64,000 nt of DNA from Scortum barcoo (lineage: Eukaryota; Chordata; Actinopteri; Centrarchiformes; Terapontidae): NCBI GenBank assembly GCA_023238725.1, contig CM041541.1, forward strand, positions 13,529,044 to 13,593,043, given 5' to 3'. Below, in pieces: positions 14,370-27,868 of the stretch (its first letter is position 1; each line of letters begins with the position of its first letter). The position numbers and the translations under genes are program-made. Below the pieces are notes generated by a model. It was given only the letters and a program-made list of their open reading frames with translations, did no database searches and was not told the DNA's origin.

Positions 14370-17300
14370 TCAAGCGCAGCCACACTCCTCCACGATCATG
14401 TTGGGAACGTCCCGCTTCACGATGTTGTACTCGTCGTCGAAGTATAGCATGGACATGGTGCTGAGCTTGGTGGGGATGCAGCAGGAGTTCATGGAGCCCG
14501 GGCTCATCCCCCGCATGCGGTACTGGTTCACCACCGCCGTGTGGAAGGACGAGGCTGAGCCAGGGACGCCCGCCATGTAGGCCGGGCAGTTCCCCTCGCA
14601 GTAGTTCCCAAAGTAGCCCGACGGCGCGATGATCCAGTCGTTCCAGCCGATGAGCCGGAAGTCTATGTAGAACTGCTGTCGGCAGCACAGGCTGCTGCTG
14701 CCGTCACACTCCAGCCCCCTCTTACGGATTCGGTGTTTGTTGTCGGCCTGCCGCGCCTGCACCACCAGGAAGGGTCGATGCGACTCGTCGTTGTGGTCGA
14801 GCAGGATGGGCACAACACCGTTGGCCTCGCAGCCACCCTCACAGCGCGCACGTCTAGGTTCTGGCGGCGGTCGCCTTTCTCAAACACCAACCGGACGGCG
14901 TCGGTCAGCATGAAGGTGTGCCAGCCGCTGCGCTTCAGTTCCACACGTTTCTCCACCAGGTTCCACTTGCTGCTGAGGCCGGGCTCCTGGTAGTACACCT
15001 TCACCGTCACCTTCCGCCTCGGACGCACCTCCAGAGGAGATGGCAGCAGCTTGAAGTAAAGCCAGAGCGTGGCCTGCATCACGTACAGGTTCTGGTTCCC
15101 CTCGCTGGAGATCTGGAAGAACAGGCTGGACTTGGACGTCACCATGTCGTCTGAGGAACGAAGACAGAGGGTTCGATTAGTAACAAAACCTGAAACAATA
15201 AAACACAACATATTCATGAACAAACACTAAAAGCTGAACTAAAAGCTGGAGGCATTTAACTCAACGTACGTCAGCTCTGTCTTCATGCCATATTTTAAAG
15301 AATGGATGGTTGCAAAGGGGATTGAGCGCTCGAGGTAGAGGGGGGTCGAACAGCTTAAAGTAAGACAACAGCCTCCCCTCAGTTGAGGGTGGCAGCACAG
15401 ATCCTGCGGACTGTGACAGGAAGGCGTTGGGCGCCGGGCCACTTGGACTCCGAATCGGCCCAAATATGAGGGAGGGGGGGGCTTAAAAGAGCAGCACACA
15501 AAGGTTCAAAGGCTCTGCGTTGAATGCTGCCTGAAAATGAGATCTTATGGAGCCTAACTGTCTTCACAATGAGGCCTGAGAGCGCAGGAGATGCAGCGAC
15601 AAACTGGAAGAATGAAGACGCAGGAAAAACCATTTACATGACATTAGCTGGTTCTCAGGAGCTGTGTGGTTCCTGCAGAAGACTGCAAATGGTCAGAGGC
15701 TTTTTATTTGGGAAGCTCATTTGTGGAACGATTAAAAGGTTCTGACGGAGGGCAGCTGCAGAATTCAAACCGTTAAGGAACAAAAATCACAACCTGAAAT
15801 TCCCCCAGCGTCTGTCAAAGTCCTTCTAATAAAGTCAGAGGTCTGTTTATGCAGATTATTCTCCTCCTGTGCAACTTTCCCACAACTCATGAATACAAGC
15901 GCTCGAACCAAAGCAAAAAGAAAATATTGTTTTATTCCGAGGTGCTCTGTGTGTATTTGCAATTTATCTTTTCATTTATTGTGCTTGTGGGTTTCATTTT
16001 GTGCCTCTCTGCAAGCCAGTGCTCCCATTAAGGCAGGACAAAGTTTTGATCTTGAGCGGAGACATGTAAATATCTTCAGAGTACTTCTGGGTAATTGATG
16101 GTGTGATGAAACAGGACGAGAAGCAAGAGCCTCCTCAATCTGCTGTGTTTTACATTTTAGGCACTTTATCTTGAGATGCTTACGGAGCTCTGAGCGGCTG
16201 TTAGCTGGAATCAAATCTGAGTTTTATTTTAAACTTCGGACCACGAGAACCACATCGATCAACAGCTGTCAGGTGAAGAAGATTAGAATCATTCATCACA
16301 TCTAAGGACAGTTTGTGAGAAATCAGAGATGAACTTTACAAAACAGAAAGCATCCTGTGTAGGAAACAACCATAAAAATCTCAAAGAAGATTCAGAGTTT
16401 TAGAGACAGCAGCCTTTGTTGTCCACCATCAAAGCGAGCGCGGTGCTTTTTAGCGAGCCTCCACATGCATCACTGCCTCATCCATCACAAGACGAGCTAA
16501 TCTGCGAGACATTACTCAGCAGCCTGGACGTCGGCTCCCACACGCCACTGCAGATTACAGATAAAAATCCAGAACATAAACAAAAACAAAGGGCGCGCCC
16601 AGCTGCAGGTGCAGGTTTCTGCAGGTGTTCGTCTGTCACCACGTTTTCTGTCAAACTATTAAAACCGCCACTTATATTAAACTGTGAGGATCAGAGCGAC
16701 GTCCAAAAGGAGCCTGTTTGCCTCCTCAAAGTGTCGGCGGCTGCAGAGGAGTGGTCGCCGCCTCGCAGTGACATCGAGGAGGTCGGTTAATTGATGTTTG
16801 AGAGGGAATTCATTTGTCACAGATGACCAGCTGCATTATCTGAGATGGAAATGAGGAAGAGACGGTGGATCCTCACATGAACTCCAGGACCAGATGAAGT
16901 CAGAGACAAAAGGAGGGCGAAGCGAGGACGCTTTGACAACATCCAACAGACTCGACAAACGTCTTTTTCTGGTGCCAACGCAGAGCTGTCATCAACATCA
17001 GGCGCTCAGAGAGATTCAAAACACGCCACGTTTTTAATAAAGTGCATTAAAAAAGACAGACGGCAGCTGTTTTAACTGGCTCGATGTTGCATTTGGCAAA
17101 TATTTAGGTCTCGATTTCTTTCTGGTGACAAATGTTTGGCGAGGAATAACAGACGGATAAATAAACGGCGTCGTGTTGCAGCAAAACCACGATTGTGTAA
17201 CATGAAGTTACTTCCACTGAAATTGATTTATAATATAAAAGTAAAAACCTAAATTTGTCCTAAAATAAGCTTTAAAACCAGGCACATTTGGCTTTTAGAA

Positions 17301-20020
17301 TTTCATTTTGATTTCATGCAGCAGAAATAAATCTCTTTGGTGCTGCATGAAGTTATTTTCTGCATGAATCTTCATTGGAAATCTGCGGGTACAGAAGTGC
17401 TGAGCTCATACGTGGGAGATATTAGGACTCGAGTTGCTTCTCTTTTTCCAAAAACGAGAAGGAACAATGGCATGTGCTGTTGGGGGAACTTTAACCACTG
17501 ACCTCAGGATTCATTAAAACCTGCACGTGGGCCGCAGCTCAGTTTCTTCCACATTTATCACCAAATGATGGAGGAGGCTGAAATTTGTCACTTTCCACAC
17601 AAGAGTTTGAGTAAAATGTGAAAACTGGACATCAGATTTGAGGCTCTCTGATGCAAACTTGTGATATTTATGTTACATTGCTTAATTAAAGTGATAAAAC
17701 TGACTCTTTAAATACTCCTGATGACACTGACTGATGACAAGCTGATTTCTGACTTTGCAAACAGCAGCTGTGGAGCTTTTGGTCATGTTGCACGATCTTC
17801 ATCCACAGAAGGAGTCTGCACAGTTTGATCTTCAACTTTTAAAAGTCCTTCAGGTGCTCTGGACAACAACATCTAAACATCCACAAACAGAAGGACAGAG
17901 ATCATTCGATACGATCGAAAGCTGCACAACAGCTGCAACAAACCGACAATATGTGACTTCAACAAAAAGAACCAAACTTTTTATTGATTCCTTCAAACGC
18001 TGCCTTCATGAACGGCCTCTGGACGAACTGTGACACATGAAACATCAGTAAACGAACAAACCACAACTATTGAGACATCGAGAGAGTCACAGTGGGGTTT
18101 TTTTGTTCATATAGAGCCTACACTCACACACACACACACACACACACACTGTGAAGTCTGATCGGCTGCCAGCCTGCAGGCTTCAGTCCATCAATCTGCA
18201 TTCAGGCTGCACGACGGCCGACACAAAAGCTCTGACCTTATACTGAGGAGATGGATTCAGCACAACCCTGCCATGTCACACACACACACACATAAACGCA
18301 GTATCCTGGATGGATACGCCAACACTCAGAAAACATCAGCAACACACACAAAGACACGACAGAGACAACACGGCCGGGGAAAAGGCCCGGCGGCTCTGAG
18401 CGCCGGCGTGAAGCAGCGGTTTGTTGATGTGGAAAGCAGATGTTTCTTTGGACACACGTGGGCGAGGCAGGTGGCGTCGCTGCTCGCTCTCAGCCTCGCT
18501 TTCTTTCAGAGTAAAACTGTTCCTCTGACGGCCCATCGGAGCCGGCGACCGCAGCCAACTGGCAGCAGGACGGCGCCGAGGTGGAAGGTCCTCAACACGG
18601 CGGCCGCAGAGAGAAAACATGTGAAACTAAAGAGGCTCTCAGTGGGGGAGCCAACCCCAGTTTATGTTTGCACTGCGAGGAAAGTGAACACAACACTGGG
18701 GCAGGAGCCAGGAGTCCCACATGTCCAACTCTCTTTTCAGCACATGAACGCAGCTTTAAAAAAATGTAACCAGCTCCTGTAAAAAAGTGTGAACATCCTC
18801 TTTCTTTTGACAGATTTAACAAATGGACCTGCAAGAATCACAACACCTCATTTATCTGTGGCCTCCCCACAGCTCCAAACATGTTAAATGACTCTAAATC
18901 GGCGCTCAGAGGTTCACCTGACAACCAACACATGATGACAGAGCAGGATGGATTTAGGAAGAAAAACTGGAAAGTAAAATGTAAAAAAAATCTCATATTA
19001 GCTGACCGGAGCTGATAAATGAAGGCTTCAGTTAACGGTGCAGGTAGCAGCCTTTATTTTGGCGGGATTTCAGGCCCCTGGATCAACATCTGTTCAACAT
19101 CAGCAGGCTCAGTGTATGAACACACACACACACACAGAGCAGAGCTACATGCATCACATATCATGTCTCATATTGAATTACAACAAGTGTCCGGCCTCCT
19201 TTAAAGAACCTGCAGCCTGTCATCATTCATGTTAAATGATCACAAACATTTAGATGTTTGTAGGGTCAGTTTTCATCTTTTGGATTAATTAATTATCTTA
19301 TGTCATATTTCTCATCCTTCAAACTGACTCAAGCACAAAGATTTATTTAGGAATTTCAGCTCTTCTCTCTCTGCAAAAACAAAATATTAAACTTAAACTG
19401 AGTCCTGAATCTCATTTTATGTTAAAACTGAAGTAAAAATGTCAAATTTCTCAGTGAGGATCAACGTGCTTCCTTCATTTTGTTAACAGAAGTTGATAAT
19501 AAAAAGTTCATTATGAGAAAATTGGTTAAATTTCTTTGAAATCAGGTGCACCTCTGTGTCTCTCCTCCTCAGAAAAACTGAACTTTACGCATGAAAATAC
19601 AGCAGCTCGTCTCCATCACGCACCTTTCTCCGCAAAGCTGATGATCTCCGAGCTCTCCTCCAGCGCCTCGTTGCTCATCGGGTGTCCGTCCAGGTTGGGG
19701 ATCTCCACCCGGCCATCCTCCCGCAGCTTCCCGGCGTGGAGCTTCCGCAGCGCCGTCACCATGGCCGCCTTGGACACCGGGTGCGTGATGTTGGGCCTGT
19801 CCCGCATCTGCAGCCGGCTCAGGATGTGCCTCTTCACCGCCTCCAGGAAGTCCACGTTGAGCCGGCCGGACTCCGGGTCCTCCGGCTGAGCCACGCCGCA
19901 GGACGCGCAGGTATTCCCGGACGCGGTGTGCGCCTCCGCCTCGGTGCCGGGCGCAGCGGTGCAGCGGATGGAGAGGACGCAAGCCACGAAGAGTGCTAGT
20001 CTGAAGAGACAGCTACTCAT
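14370..20020 (-). CDS. inhbb: inhibin/activin beta-B subunit (two exons, frameshifted)
   Basis: Secreted TGF-beta-family precursor whose dimers form activin B or inhibin B. Exon 1 (20020 to 19624) starts MSSCLFRLALFVACVLS, a signal peptide, followed by the TCASCG motif and the prodomain segment FLEAVKRHILSRLQM. The donor is AG|GTGCGT and the acceptor lies just after 15151, giving the join FAEK|DDMV. Exon 2 (15150-14370) carries the prodomain word SEGNQNLYVMQATLWLY, the furin site RIRKR, and a 115-residue mature cystine-knot domain starting at 14717 with LECDG and ending VEECGCA. The coding frame is broken near 14844-14850: the plus strand reads acaGCGCGCac where the family needs two bases fewer. 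As written, translation leaves the inhbb frame, ends at 14663 after 294 codons and lacks the mature ligand. Downstream of the break the correct frame resumes with no further defect, and the repaired length would be 391 residues, close to human (407). An assembly error or recent allele is likelier than an old pseudogene. A TATA box lies about 560 bp upstream. Confidence 0.93.
15151..19623 (-). other. inhbb intron
   Basis: 4.47-kb intron between the two coding exons, the single-intron structure usual for this family. It holds (CA)n runs at about 18121-18149, 18274-18291 and 19118-19137, and otherwise unique sequence. Open frames inside it (for example 16416-16790 and 18273-18782) have no recognisable domain and are taken as chance. 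No nested gene was seen. Confidence 0.75.
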
Positions 20021-20339
20021 TTTCTGTTCGAGGAGGAGTAGAATAAGTTTTTTTTTCCCTCTTCTGTCAGTTGAAATGATAAAAAGAGACGTGGACGGCA
20101 GACGGGGCGGCTCAGTCCCGAGCTGTCTCCGTGCGTAACGGCGCTCCGCTCAGCTCTGACGCACTTGGATGCCAGTCGGTGCGCTTTATCTCCATCCAGC
20201 CGGGAGCTTTCTCTCACATTTTATGGACATCTTTGGTCGTGCTCAGCTCTTTTAGTCCGGGTTTTTAAAAAGTAGGTGGTGGGGGGGCTCACAGAAAAAA
20301 AATGAGAAGAAAACGCGTCATGGTCTCATCGATCATCCG

Positions 20340-20660
20340 GAGCTTTAACATCCACACACCGACGGCACCGGACTCCACATCCCGCTGAGAGCATGTTCAG
20401 ACTTCAGTCCATCGTGCTTCGGGGCCCCAGTGAGTCCCGGTGTGCTGCTGCCGGAGTGCCGATGCGCAATTGAGGAGGAGAAGACGCAGAGGAGGAGGAG
20501 AGGGAGGTGTGCCGGAGAGCGCACCGAGGAGCGTTTCCATGCTGGCGTCTGAGACTGGGGGCACCTCCACACACCGAAAAGTTTTATATACCGGGAGGGG
20601 GGGCAGAGCCAGGTGGGAGGAGCCAGGGAGGGGGCGGTGTTAAACCCCTCCCTGAGGAGA
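20340..20660 (-). promoter_or_regulatory. inhbb promoter with TATA box
   Basis: On the minus strand TATATAAAA occurs at about 20582-20590, in a GC-rich setting with a purine-rich run (GGAGGAG-type, about 20473-20510) just downstream. Transcription starting about 30 bases after the TATA would give a 5' UTR of roughly 530 bases before the ATG at 20020. No other TATA-like site is as well placed. Start-site data are lacking. Confidence 0.45.
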
Positions 20661-20699
20661 AATCACTGAATCAAAGGGATTCATACTGATCACTGCAAA

Positions 20700-21450
20700 A
20701 ACTGCAGTTTGTCAAAGTACTGCAGCATCTTGAGGACAGGACACTCAAAAACCTGAAGTAATCAAATTCTTTGAAGTTAAAGTATCACTACAGGAGTATC
20801 AGAGTACTCTATTACAAGTAAAAATCATCAATTTAACTTCATACTTTCATAAAATTTTCAGGAAACTAAATTTAAAGTTTAAATTTTACTGTAAATGTCA
20901 CTTAAATGTCTCAAATAACTTCTATTTCCTGCACAAAGTGTTTTAAATGCTTTTATTTTTATGTTTTCATCCACTCAGAGATGTGTAAATTAATACTGAC
21001 AGGGAAGTGATTGATTTTTAATTTCACGTGTGAAGCAAAAATGTGAAATCTTCTCTGATTCTCCAACTTGGGGACTTTCTGCCCGAAGTCATTTTAAAGC
21101 GATTATATTCAGGTTGGATGGACAAAATAGGACTTTGAGGAGCATTTTCACTTTTTTCTGACATATTTTAGACTTAAAGAACCAAATCAACAGATTAATT
21201 GATTAGATTGATTTGATTTTTGATGATTCGTCAGTGGCATTTGATCACTTTAGTAAAAGTAAAGAGTAATCTGGTCAATGTGGAGCTTATTTTAATGAAT
21301 TTATTTAACTTTAATTTCTATTTATTAGTGTTTTTTATGTAAAATATGCAGATAAATGCAGCTGAGTTAAAAGTATATTCATCAATCTGAGTATAAAGTG
21401 GCAGAAAATTGAAATACTCTAATAAAGTAAAGTAACTTTCTGCCATTTTT
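20700..21450. repeat. degenerate AAGTACTTTTACT-type teleost repeat
   Basis: The stretch is full of words such as AAAGTACTG, CAAGTAAAAATC, GTAAAAGTAAAGAGTAATC and, at the 3' end, GAGTATAAAGTGGCAGAAAA followed by GAAATACTC. I recognise this string as part of a high-copy percomorph interspersed element whose ends read cagtggtggaaagtaac. The copy is old and interrupted. The family is not assigned; a hAT-like non-autonomous element is one possibility. Confidence 0.4.
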
Positions 21451-23553
21451 CCTTAAATCAAACCTCTTTGTAACAATAATCACACAAACAGGTGATGTTT
21501 TTTATTTTGCTCTCCTGATAAAAACATGATTATTGCTTGTATTTTGTCATATATTTATATCTTTACGTCACACCTTCCTCTGAATGTCTACTGCAGACAT
21601 ACTTAAATGTGTTTATGTCTCTTAAAGCATCACTGAAGGCTCATTTTAATTTTAATGTTTGTGGAGCTCTGCAGCCACTTTTGTGTTTTTTCTGTCCTTA
21701 AATTTCCAAACTGCATCGGCAAACAGCCAAAAGTATGTGGACAGATTTAAGCCATTTTGACTGGATAAGACTCCAAAGTGAAAGAGATAAAGTCACTTTC
21801 TCATCAGAGATGCTTTGTTCTTGTTGGTTTTTATGACTGATTATAATCACTGTAGAGTTTTAATGATTAATAAACCTCAAAATGTCAAATCCTCTGAGCC
21901 TTTTTTAGCCAAATTCAACGATCCATGACAGCCTGGACTAATGAGAGTCACCAGTTCGAGGCAACGTGGCAGGAACAACATTTGTTAGTAAAAACTGAAC
22001 CAAATCAGCTCGTCAGGACACGAGACGTCCAGCAGCAGCCGCAGTAAAAGACGGAGCTGACCTTTGACCTCTTCTTATTATCATAAAGCAAAACAACACG
22101 CAGAGAGAAAACAGGTCAGCTCTGTTTTTTTCCTTCACATGACCCTGTTTTTACTGAAATGATTCAACTTATTCTGACGGGAAATATTCATAACACATGT
22201 TGTTTTGTCCAAATCCACTTAATCTGAATTCTTACAGCTTCCAAAATGTATTAAATATGTCAGATTTAATCTGGAGGATGCAGAAAGAAAAAAACATCAG
22301 CTTAGAGGTCATTTAAAGTCAACCTGGAGGTGTGTTTCTTACTTCAGAGCATCTCTGGGTTTACGTTAAAGGTTGTGATCAGTCAGTGATCTCCGCTGTT
22401 TGAGCAGCAGGAGATAAAGTAATGAAAGAGCGCCATCTTTGTGCCACACGGAAGAACTACAAGGACATGCAACAGCTGCAGAGGAACTTTTAAAACCTTT
22501 AAAAATACATAAAAAACTGTAACAGGCAGCAAAAATAAAGATGGAAATGTGAATAAAATCCTGCAAAGCTCAGCTATTGTGTCAAAAAGAGCAAAAAATA
22601 GAAACAAAAGTAAAAAACAGAAGAACTAATCCTGTTTTGTAGATTTACTAGAAAGTAAACTCGATTTACATTTTCATATAAGTATATAAGTGTTTGAGCG
22701 TCACGTTTCAATCTGTACAAGTTTTTCAAAAGGCTTCAGCCACATCTTGTTGTCTTAATCTCGTCGTCTTTTGGCAAGAAAAGCTGATCTTTACATTATT
22801 TTCAGGGTCACAGCAGTGGACAGAAGTAATGTAAATATAGAAAATCAATGTGTAAATAACATTAAAAACACATGTACCCAGTAAACAATGAAATTAAAAG
22901 GAAAAGGAGCTCATACACACCAGATTCTCAGTTAAATCTAACTTTATATGTCGCTCCACAAGAGAAGAGTCCAATATTTTCCCTGTCAATCTGTTAAATT
23001 TAATTTAATATTTGATATCTGGCCGACCAATATTCTGTTATATTAATGTAAATTAAGTGTGTTAATGTCATTTGTGTACTTTCATTTTAAAAATTGATAT
23101 ATTACACACTTTTTTACATTATTTTTAAATGTATATTTTGTTTATTAATCAATAAATCCATTTAATATATAAAGCACATTTCAAACACCACACAGACTCA
23201 TAAAGTAATAAAAGCATGTGACAAACAGGTATTACAATAAAAAATGGAAAAAGAAAATATTATAAAAATGTATATTTATGTTTCATCACCTTTGCACTAC
23301 ATGTTCATTTTCTTTTGTTATGTTTATTATTTATTATTTATACCAGGAAAAATCCTTCCTGATTCTGATTCTACAGCACAAAAATGTGCAAAAACTAAAA
23401 AATCCTAGTGATCAATTTATTTATCTAGTTGTCTTAATGTAAATTATTTGTATTTATTAACATAAAAAATAAAAAATGAAAATAAAATAGCACTATATTT
23501 GCCTTAAGGCTCAGTTTTTCCTTATATATAATTTTAAGTAAGGTAAATTAACC

Positions 23554-23554
<1 letters not shown>

Positions 23555-23595
<41 letters not shown>
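23555..23595 (+). repeat. (ATCA)n microsatellite
   Basis: About ten uninterrupted tetranucleotide units, immediately upstream of the CRE site and the ralb 5' exon. Confidence 0.9.
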
Positions 23596-23596
<1 letters not shown>

Positions 23597-23599
23597 AAA

Positions 23600-24300
23600 G
23601 GAATACATGGAATTCCGTGACGTCACATCCTGTTTGGGTTATCAGCATTGTGCGAAGAGGAGTAAAAAACGTAAAACATCTCACTCCACTCCTGTTTCCC
23701 GGCGAACTGAAGAAAACTAGTGCGGGGCCGCATTTTACCACACAAAACTTCACGTGGCGCCACTATAAGTATAAATACTGTAGTTTTTAAAGTACTCGTT
23801 AGTATTTAAGTATTATTTAAGTATTATTTGTATTTCTAAACCCGTCGCCTTTGTAATGCCTGTGCTTGCCTCTGTTGTGTTTCCTTCCGCAGAGTGACAC
23901 CTCTCTCTAAAGAAAACACACACACGATCTTCGGGCACAAGGTGCGGCAGTTCCCCGGTCAACTTGAGAAAAGTTGCCCGTGAGTCGGTTTATGGCGGAT
24001 TTCTCCACGAAGGGCGGAGAAACACGGCAGCAGGTGAGTCCGGCGACTTTTTCTGCGCCATTTAAAACCCCCCCCGTGATGTTTAACGGCTCGTCCGCTG
24101 CGCGTTTTAACGTCTTTTAATGAGGCGAGAGCGCTAACAACGGTCGAGCCATCAGCGCGGAGACTGACACCCCGAGCAGCCAATAGCAGCGCGCTCCTCT
24201 CGCGGCTTCATCCAATCAGAGGCTGGCGTCGAGCAGAAGGCGGGAACATAGTGGGGCAGAGGGGAAGCAGGGCGAGTTGTAGTTCCTCTTTTAAATTAGC
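23600..24300 (+). promoter_or_regulatory. ralb promoter / CpG-rich region and 5' UTR exon
   Basis: The palindrome GTGACGTCAC (full CRE) lies at 23617-23626, followed by CpG-rich sequence. A non-coding first exon is inferred to end at 24033 with donor CAG|GTGAGT. Two CCAAT motifs lie downstream at about 24178 and 24213 and a reversed ACTACAA-type element at about 24278-24290. The exon carries an upstream ATG at 23992 whose 14 codons run to the donor. Spliced to the acceptor at 25182, the next codon is TAG, so this would be a short upstream ORF. The transcription start is not defined by the sequence. Confidence 0.5.
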
Positions 24301-25120
24301 ATAAAAATACTTACTGTTTTAGTTAATTTACGATTATTTTTTACTACTGGAGTGATTATAACGCCCCCAAACTGTAGTTTATATATTTCTGGGGCTGGCA
24401 CAGGTTGTTCCAGCCTCTTTGTTGGGTGTCCTTGCACCAGATGTGAGGAAAAGGTCATTTATAAGTGCTGTTGGTGGTTTTATTGACACCTTTTATTTTC
24501 AGATACTGACACGAAAACACACTCAGAGGCTCTCACACTGTCTAATATCAAACTGGACTCACAAAGCAGAAAGATCCACCTCCGTTTCATCTCTTAAAAG
24601 CTCCATGTATTAACTTTTAGGGCAGCAAATATTAATTATTCACTCTGTCAATCACTTTTTCCATCAATTGATCAGAAAATGTTGATAATTATTGATCACT
24701 AAAGCTCGAGCCGCTGCATAAGAATGACAGTTTTATCTCATTTCATTTTAATAGATCTAAATCAGACAGTTAATAAAAGTAATACAGACAATAATAATAA
24801 TAATGATAATAATAAATCTAATATATCTTTGCTATCTTATTTTTTTAAGTCTTTGCTAAAATACATTTAACACTAATGATAAAATATGAAAAATTAATTT
24901 TTTTGGTTGCTGGTGAGACAAAGTTAACAGTTAGACAACATCACTCTGAGTTCATTGGTGTTAATCAGTTATTGAAATAATAATCGATCAGGTCACTTAT
25001 CACTGCAGGCTTTAAGAGTTCAGCAGGTTTTAAAAATATAAATGTGTGAGATTCAAAATGAAACTGAAAGTGTTTTAATTTTGTGTTTGTGTCTAATCCT
25101 GTGTGTCTTTCTTCCTGTGC

Positions 25121-25180
25121 CGGTCTCTCCTGGTCTCTCCTGGTCCCTCCTGGTCCCTCCTGGTCTCTCCTGGTCCCTGC
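25121..25180 (+). repeat. 10-bp tandem repeat in the ralb polypyrimidine tract
   Basis: Six consecutive 10-bp units of the form TGGTCTCTCC / TGGTCCCTCC fill the pyrimidine tract directly upstream of the acceptor at 25181-25182. The last unit is TGGTCCCTGC and contributes to the CTGCAG acceptor. Confidence 0.85.
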
Positions 25181-25228
25181 AGTAGTCAGGTGGAGCTGTG
25201 AGCTGCTGGACCTGCAGAGACCAGGATC

Positions 25229-27038
25229 ATGTCCTCGGGTAAGAACAAGAACCAGACCTCCCTGGCCCTCCATAAGGTGATCATGGTGGGCAGCGGGGGC
25301 GTGGGGAAGTCTGCCCTCACCCTGCAGTTCATGTACGACGAGGTGAGCCCCCCCAGCACTACATTTCCCATGAGCCCTCGCTGCTCCCGCTGCCCGCCAC
25401 ATTAACGCGTCTCTGCTCACAGTTCGTGGAGGACTACGAGCCCACCAAGGCCGACAGCTACAGGAAGAAGGTGGTTCTGGACGGAGACGACGTCCAGATC
25501 GACATCCTGGACACGGCGGGCCAGGAGGACTACGCCGCCATCAGGGACAACTACTTCCGCAGCGGGGAGGGCTTCCTGCTCGTCTTCTCCATCACCGAGC
25601 ACGAGTCCTTCAGCGCCACGTCCGAGTTCAGGTACGAAAACGCTGATTTTTATTTAGCACGACAACAACGAGCAGTCGGAGCAGAAATTTAACTCTTTAA
25701 GTCACAGGCATCCAACGATGCTGAAAAAAATTTTGAAATAAAATGTAAAATTATTAAAAGTTCAAGATATAGGAATAGAATATTGTATATAAATTAAATT
25801 ATGAAAGTTAAAAGTTAAAATAAATAAACTATTATATATTATAGAATATGTAATTATAAAATAAAATGTAATATATAGGCTGATCATATAAAACTAAAAA
25901 AATGATATATTAAACTGAAATATAAAATAGAAATTAAAATAATACAATTAAAACTAGAATATAAATAAATTATATAAAGCTAAAGTAATAAAATATAAAA
26001 CTAAAATAAATAAAATAAAAATGAAATAATAAAATCTAAATCTAAAATATACATTTAAATATATAGAGCCTAAATACTTAAATATAAAACTAAAATATAG
26101 AATAAAATCTAAAATAGCTAAATATATAACTAAAATAACTTTTGTACAAAGATTGTACAAAAGTTTGAAATATTATCTTAAACTGTCAGAACAGGAAAGT
26201 TTCACTCACTGAGATTTTTTAAAATATCTTAAAATGAACTAAAACAAATTTACTTGGATAGAAAGATTATTTTTTCAATATGAAGGAAAAAGTGTTTAAA
26301 TTTTATACTGAAGACGTCAGACCTGTGTTTGTTTGTTTGTTTGTCAGGGAGCAGATCCTGCGGGTGAAGGAGGAGGAGGCCATCCCTCTGCTCCTAGTGG
26401 GGAACAAGTCGGACCTGGAGGAGCGGCGGCAGGTTTCTGCTGACGAGGCCACGGCCAAGGCCAGCGAGTGGGGAGTTCAATACGTGGAGACCTCGGCCAA
26501 GACGAGAGCCAACGTGGACAAGGTACGCAAACAAACAAACAAGCAAACAAGGAGGTGTAGAGCTCTGTGTTGACTGTTTTTAAAGATGGACGTCTCCACT
26601 TCCTCCTGCTGTATAAAAGTGAGGCCAAAATATCTGATACGAAACCGCCATCTTGTTCTGTGACATCATTTGGAGTCTGTGTAGTGGCGATCAGGGGGAG
26701 GAGCTTCTGTATCAAGGCCCCGCCCGCTCTTCCACCAGAAGATTTAGCTGTCGTCCATCTTTAGACACGGTCTGTGGTTTGGACCAGTGTCAGATTGAAA
26801 AGAGTCACTGATACCAAGTCAAGTCCCTCTGACACCTCAAATGATTTTAGAAACAATCAGCTGGCTGTTGTTTAAATTAACCGAAGGTTCAAATAAAAAA
26901 CATTTCTTCTTCTTCTTCTTTTTTCTTCAGGTGTTCTTCGACCTCATGCGGGAGGTCCGCAAGAAGAAAATGGCGGAGAGCAAAGACAAAAACGGGCCGA
27001 GTGGCAAGAAGAAGAAAAAGCCGTGCTGCATACTTTAA
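25229..27038 (+). CDS. ralb: Ral small GTPase B
   Basis: Membrane-anchored Ras-superfamily GTPase that cycles between GDP and GTP and recruits exocyst (Sec5/Exo84) and RalBP1. Coding exons: 25229-25342, 25423-25631, 26348-26522, 26931-27038, all with GT-AG borders; 201 residues against 206 in human RALB. Visible motifs: P-loop GSGGVGKS (21-28), switch I FVEDYEPTKADSY (39-51), DTAGQE (68-73), NKSD (127-130), ETSAK (155-159), a polylysine hypervariable tail and the CAAX box CCIL. EHESF and EWGVQYVETSAK match RALB rather than RALA (MESF, NVNYVETSAK), although CCIL is the RALA-type ending. The final Leu predicts geranylgeranylation. The start is ATG 25229, 46 bases after the exon 2 acceptor. No frame defect is present. 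It lies head-to-head with inhbb and upstream of faim on the same strand. Confidence 0.96.
25632..26347 (+). other. ralb intron with AT-rich low-complexity tract
   Basis: About 25720-26160 is almost entirely A/T, built of AAATATAAAACTAAAATA-like words with no fixed period. It ends in a short TTTG run before the acceptor at 26346-26347. Confidence 0.8.
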
Positions 27039-27237
27039 CCGTCGAGGTCACAAAGTGCCAAAACCAAAATGATCAGACTAAACCAACAAACACTCCTTCA
27101 GCTGGCCTTTTATTGTTACACCAAAACATTTTTCTCTAAATGTGCAAAATCCAAATTGAAAGAAGTCTCGACGTTTTGAAGTCGTGTTGCCACTTTCATT
27201 GTTTTTGGTGACTGTGTCTCTGCTTCCTCTTTATTTT

Positions 27238-27502
27238 GTGGCCAAAAGTATGTGGACACCCCTTCTATGTGATACCATGGGCATTAACCTGCTGTTTCGA
27301 GCTATAATCAGTATTTTTATGATAAAAACGTATTAAATGTTAACGTGTCGCCCTCGAGCCTTTAGGATTTAGCAGCTGAAGAGACACGTTTCTCTGAGGA
27401 GCCAAGAACAGCTGAAATGTTCGATTTTTTTAGAAAGACACAGCAGGAAAAAGACCAAACGTACATAAATGTGAACAGGGTGTCCACATATTTATGGCCA
27501 TG
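27238..27502 (+). mobile_element. MITE-like element with inverted ends
   Basis: The left end reads GGCCAAAAGTATGTGGACACC and the right end, about 240 bases on, reads GGTGTCCACATATTTATGGCC. The right end reversed matches the left at all but a few positions, so these are terminal inverted repeats of a roughly 265-bp element. There is no transposase. Related single ends occur at 21725-21743 and 40038-40056, so the family is present more than once in the window. The target-site duplication is unclear. Confidence 0.65.
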
Positions 27503-27868
27503 TTACAGATCTTCCTTTTCTTTTCTGAGTGTGTGTGACAATCGCAACTTTGACCTTTGACCCTGGAAACAGCCGGCGCTCTCTGGAAACGTTTCACGGT
27601 GACGTTTTGTGCCTTAAAATGTTTGAATGTTTGTCGTCTCCGTCCTGCAGATTTTAGTCGTCCCTTTTTATTTTGTCTTCACACATTCCCGCCCTGACAC
27701 TTCACACACACTCCTTTTGTATGAAAGCTTTATTTACACTTCCCTCACAAACACCAGTATAATTTATAATCACGTTTAAAAGGGAATCTCTTATTTAATT
27801 CACTCAGATCAGCAGCTTCTCTTCATCTGTATGTTTATGACGTCTGAAGGGACTCGTATCCATCCGAT

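Larger units (their letters stand above)
20661..23880. other. inhbb-ralb divergent spacer
   Basis: AT-rich sequence between two head-to-head genes. It contains a degenerate interspersed repeat (20700-21450), a single MITE-end-like word at 21725-21743, a possible further repeat near 22790-22905 and an (ATCA)n microsatellite at 23555-23595. No exon is supported. Confidence 0.5.
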